In this document: piece after piece, positions 4,291 through 6,131 of the stretch
How the letters are laid out: every line of letters starts with the position of its first letter
Position numbering within the stretch: the stretch's first letter is position 1
Assembly (NCBI GenBank): GCA_009784995.1
Contig: WQXE01000114.1
Coordinates: 1-6,131, forward strand
Reading direction: 5' to 3'
Source of the DNA: Treponema sp.
GTDB taxonomy: Bacteria; Spirochaetota; Spirochaetia; Treponematales; Breznakiellaceae
DNA length: 6,131 bases
Notes under the pieces: model-generated
What the model saw: only the letters and a program-made list of their open reading frames with translations
The model's database searches: none
Told to the model about the DNA's origin: nothing
Position numbers and translations under genes: made by a program

Positions 4291-5787
4291 CTATACATGA
4301 TGAATGAATTTTCTTATCTCCGAAACCAAATAAAACGACCCCGTTCCAAGTATCGGAAGGTATTCGCACTCTTCTTCATTTAATATTCTTTGTGCCTTGC
4401 GAACCGAAGGTTCGGCGTCTTCGAACCTTCGGTTCGCGTGTGAGGTCTTCGCAAATAAAATCGCTTTTTCTACAGCTTCCTTTGTATCCAATATAAGTTC
4501 TGTCTTTTCTTTTCCTGTAATCGCGGTAAACGCTTCGTACACTTTTTGCGGGTTGCTGATTTTAAAAGTACCCGGGGTAGTGATAATTATTTTTGAAAAA
4601 TATGAATGCGCGATTTTCGCCATCGCGTGTTCGTCCTTGTCCGCGGCGCAGCCGAAAAGCAAAACGCCGTCTTTACCATACAGCGAACAAAATGTTTCTA
4701 TACATAACATTAGACTTTCCGGTGTGTGCGCGCCGTCAATTATTAACGGCGGTTGTTCCGAGATTTTTTCAAAACGCGCGGGGATTTTTAAGTTTGCGAG
4801 TCCGCGGCTGATTGCGTCTTCAGCGATTTTTGGGAAAGCGATTTTTAATGCTGTTATGGCAAGGGCGGCGTTTTCTGCCTGAACTTTTCCGGGTAAAGGA
4901 ATTGTAAATAGAAGAGGTTCACACGGAGGCACGGAGGCACAGAGAGGTTTTGGTACGAAAACACTATTTCCTCCGTGAAACTCCGTGTACTCCGTGGTTA
5001 AATTCTTGTTTTCTAGTTCTTTGAATAATAAATTAAATTCCGTACCTTGTTGTGTAATCTTTATGTCCGAGATCTCCGCAACCTCCGGGAAGTAATACAA
5101 CGGGCTGTTTTTTTCTAACGCCTTGTTTTTAAAAACTTCCAATGCTTCGTCACATTGTTTTGCCAATACAAGCGGTTTGCCATCCTTTATTATCCCTGCT
5201 TTTTCTCCGGCTATCTTTGCGATTGTATCACCTAAAAAAGATGTGTGTTCAAGTTCGATTAATGTAATTACGCTGACTAACGGGTCAAGTACATTGGTGG
5301 AATCCAGTCGCCCGCCCATTCCTGTTTCTACTACCATTACATCACATTTACCTTTTCGGGCGCATAGGAAAAAAAGCAAGGTTAATAGTTCCCAAAAGGT
5401 TGGCTCGCTATCGTCAAAAATTGCCGGCAAATGGGTTTCCGCGATCACACGCAGTTCGTCTCCCGCGCCGCAGTACACATCTTCGTCAAAGAATTGATCG
5501 CCTAAACAGATGCGCTCGCGAATGTCGGTTACATGGGGTGACATATAACGCGCAACCTTGTAACCTGCGGCTGTAAGCATAACAGCTAACATGCCTGTGA
5601 CAGAACCCTTGCCTTTGGAGCCCGCTATATGAATGGAAGGCGCGCATTTTTCGGGGTAACCTGCAAGTTCTGTGAGCGCTTTCATGCGATCAAGGTTAAA
5701 ACTTTTTGGCTTTTGCCCGCGTTCAAGATTTATAAAACCAGACAACCAATCAAATACTTGTTTTGACGATGTAAAACTTTTATTCAA
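4291..5787 (-). CDS. folC: Folylpolyglutamate synthase / dihydrofolate synthase family ligase with two repeat-derived insertions
   Basis: A cytoplasmic Mur-ligase-family enzyme that adds glutamate to folates, or to dihydropteroate, using ATP. Motifs in order are: the P-loop HIAGSKGKGSV (53-63), SPHVTDIRERI (83-93), VVETGMGGRLDSTN (152-165), IAGEKAGIIK (192-201, with the lysine that is often carbamylated), PLPGKVQAENAALA (297-310), IPARFE (335-340) and DGAHTPES (351-358; DGAHNP in most relatives), with GTGSFYLVSE at the C-terminus. At 498 residues it is about 60 longer than usual. The excess maps to residues 262-290 and 451-463, both encoded by repeats. The start is TTG at 5785-5787: GGAG lies six bases upstream, an in-frame stop is two codons upstream, and VFDWLSGFINLERGQK is the family N-terminus. 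Whether it has the synthase activity, the polyglutamylase activity, or both cannot be told. Confidence 0.92.
   Translation of the reverse strand: MNKSFTSSKQVFDWLSGFINLERGQKPKSFNLDRMKALTELAGYPEKCAPSIHIAGSKGKGSVTGMLAVMLTAAGYKVARYMSPHVTDIRERICLGDQFFDEDVYCGAGDELRVIAETHLPAIFDDSEPTFWELLTLLFFLCARKGKCDVMVVETGMGGRLDSTNVLDPLVSVITLIELEHTSFLGDTIAKIAGEKAGIIKDGKPLVLAKQCDEALEVFKNKALEKNSPLYYFPEVAEISDIKITQQGTEFNLLFKELENKNLTTEYTEFHGGNSVFVPKPLCASVPPCEPLLFTIPLPGKVQAENAALAITALKIAFPKIAEDAISRGLANLKIPARFEKISEQPPLIIDGAHTPESLMLCIETFCSLYGKDGVLLFGCAADKDEHAMAKIAHSYFSKIIITTPGTFKISNPQKVYEAFTAITGKEKTELILDTKEAVEKAILFAKTSHANRRFEDAEPSVRKAQRILNEEECEYLPILGTGSFYLVSEIRKFIHHV
4399..4437. repeat. Perfect 16-bp-stem hairpin repeat inside the folC-like gene
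   Basis: GCGAACCGAAGGTTCG (4399-4414), a 7-nt loop, and its exact reverse complement (4422-4437). It encodes residues 451-463 (ANRRFEDAEPSVR), between AILFAKTS and the conserved C-terminal GTGSFYLVSE, where relatives have only a short linker. One arm plus flank (4394-4414) recurs in rpoN at 605-625, so this is a repeat family and not a local structure. The coding frame is kept. There is no T-run, so it is not an intrinsic terminator. Confidence 0.85.
4918..5002. repeat. 85-bp CACGGAG-type inverted repeat inserted in frame in the folC-like gene
   Basis: The left arm (4918-4947) contains CACGGAGG, CACGGAGG and CACAGAGAGG in short tandem steps. The right arm (4970-5002) is the imperfect reverse complement (CCTCCGTG, CTCCGTG, CTCCGTGG). 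It encodes residues 262-290, including NLTTEYTEFHGG and PLCASVPPCE, a low-complexity insertion just before FTIPLPGKVQAENAA. From memory, sequences of the form ACCACGGAG..CACGGAG are common dispersed repeats in many environmental bacteria, usually between genes. Here the element sits inside an otherwise intact open frame. Confidence 0.85.
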
Positions 5788-5805
5788 ACATTACTCCAAA
5801 AAGAA

Positions 5806-5946
5806 CTCTCGCAAAGGCGCAAAGGCGCGGAGTTTATATTCGAAATCTTAACATTAATCCCAAGAAATATCAGATAGCTATCTGTGATTTTGGGGTTTAG
5901 GAAATGATAACGTACAGCAGCTCTGCGTTCTTTGCGTCTCTGCGTG
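5806..5946. repeat. 141-bp inverted repeat of CGCAAAG-type units between the beta-CASP gene and the folC-like gene
   Basis: The left arm (5806-5832) reads CTCGCAAAGGCGCAAAGG with CGCGGAG. The right arm (5921-5946) is its imperfect reverse complement (CTCTGCG, TTCTTTGCG, TCTCTGCGTG). The plan is the same as the element at 4918-5002: 9-10-base steps in each arm and a central loop. It fills almost the whole gap between the two minus-strand genes and lies inside any transcript running through them. It could form a large stem in RNA. No gene is seen in the spacer. Confidence 0.8.
5856..5897. repeat. Nested hairpin with a perfect 14-bp palindrome
   Basis: The centre of the larger element holds CAGATAGCTATCTG (5871-5884), a perfect palindrome. 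It is flanked by AATCCCAA and TTGGGGTT, which pair with one G-T wobble, with partial pairing between. The result is a stem-loop of about 42 nt in the spacer upstream of the folC-like gene. There is no U-run directly after it on the minus strand, so it is not a standard terminator. It may stabilise or process mRNA, or simply be the loop part of the repeat. Confidence 0.6.
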
Positions 5947-5957
5947 AAGTCTTCCTC

Positions 5958-6131
5958 TTAATTAAGTTCATAGGTTTGGCCGTATTTCACAATTTGCACG
6001 TTCGGATAACCATTTTCTTCCAAGAAAGTTTTCATAAAGTTTTGTGACTTGCGTTCACCGTGTACCAGGAAAATTCCTTTTAGTTTTGATGTATCTATCG
6101 CTTTTAGCCATTCAAGTGTTTCCGCGTAATC
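5958..6131 (-). CDS. C-terminal end of a beta-CASP/RMMBL metallo-beta-lactamase-fold protein (5' end outside window)
   Basis: The last 57 residues of a protein whose start lies beyond the window. DYAETLEWLKAI, then LKGIFLVHGERKSQ and ending VKYGQTYELN, matches the C-terminal RMMBL motif of beta-CASP proteins, where xHADxxxLxxWL precedes IFLVHGE and the final strand carries G-E/Q-T-Y/V-E-L. The His of LVHGE is a metal ligand in that family. Members include RNA-processing exo- and endonucleases of the CPSF73/YsbF-like type, so an RNA-degrading role is the default. The assignment rests on this tail only; the catalytic HxHxDH and beta-CASP motifs are out of view. It is read in the same direction as the folC-like gene and separated from it by the 141-bp repeat. 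Confidence 0.75.
   Translation of the reverse strand, partial: DYAETLEWLKAIDTSKLKGIFLVHGERKSQNFMKTFLEENGYPNVQIVKYGQTYELN

Noticed and set aside
4397..4882. Plus-strand open frame antisense to the folC-like gene
   Set aside because: Complement of conserved Mur-ligase motifs; shadow frame. The same applies to the frames at 4593-4811 and 5123-5497.
4918..5002. Short tandem CACGGAG units considered as a CRISPR array
   Set aside because: Units are 7-10 bases with no unique spacers of 25-40 bases, and the two halves are inverted, not direct. It is a palindromic repeat element.

Overview
The window looks like a chromosomal segment from a spirochaete, most likely a Treponema-like anaerobe. This rests on the flavour of three proteins, compared from memory only: a sigma-54 factor whose N-terminus begins MQLQRPSF, a free-standing bacteriohemerythrin, and a FolC-type ligase. 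The lineage call is an inference.

Layout. Bases 1-1166 hold rpoN (sigma-54) on the minus strand, with its C-terminus cut off by the window edge. Bases 1167-1571 and 2606-2907 hold no convincing genes. Instead they carry the two arms of a long imperfect inverted repeat (about 1262-1520 and 2598-2853, roughly 250 bp each, about 80% identical by eye). Between the arms lies a small divergent cassette: an XRE-type helix-turn-helix regulator on the minus strand (1572-1880), a 23-codon ORF on the plus strand (2004-2075), and a 177-residue exported protein of unknown function (2072-2605) that overlaps the small ORF by ATGA. The divergent intergenic region has a TTGACA/TAGTAT promoter followed immediately by a perfect 12+1+12 palindrome, the likely operator of the regulator. 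A bacteriohemerythrin with all seven iron ligands follows on the plus strand (2908-3387), with its extended -10 promoter just outside the right repeat arm.

From 3395 to the end everything is on the minus strand. In transcription order there is the C-terminal end of a beta-CASP/RMMBL metallo-beta-lactamase-fold protein (5958-6131), a repeat-filled spacer, a folylpolyglutamate synthase-like protein (4291-5787, TTG start), and a metallo-beta-lactamase-fold hydrolase (3395-4255). The last two are probably co-transcribed. The hydrolase ends tail-to-tail with hemerythrin, 7 bp apart.

The most notable feature is repeat invasion, including of coding sequence. The folC-like gene carries two in-frame repeat insertions: an 85-bp inverted repeat built of CACGGAG-type units (residues 262-290) and a perfect 16-bp-stem hairpin (residues 451-463). 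Half of that hairpin recurs, 19 of 21 bases, inside rpoN (605-625). A related 141-bp element with a nested hairpin lies just upstream of folC. The IR-bounded regulator/secreted-protein cassette is the best candidate here for an undescribed unit, but its function cannot be read from sequence alone.
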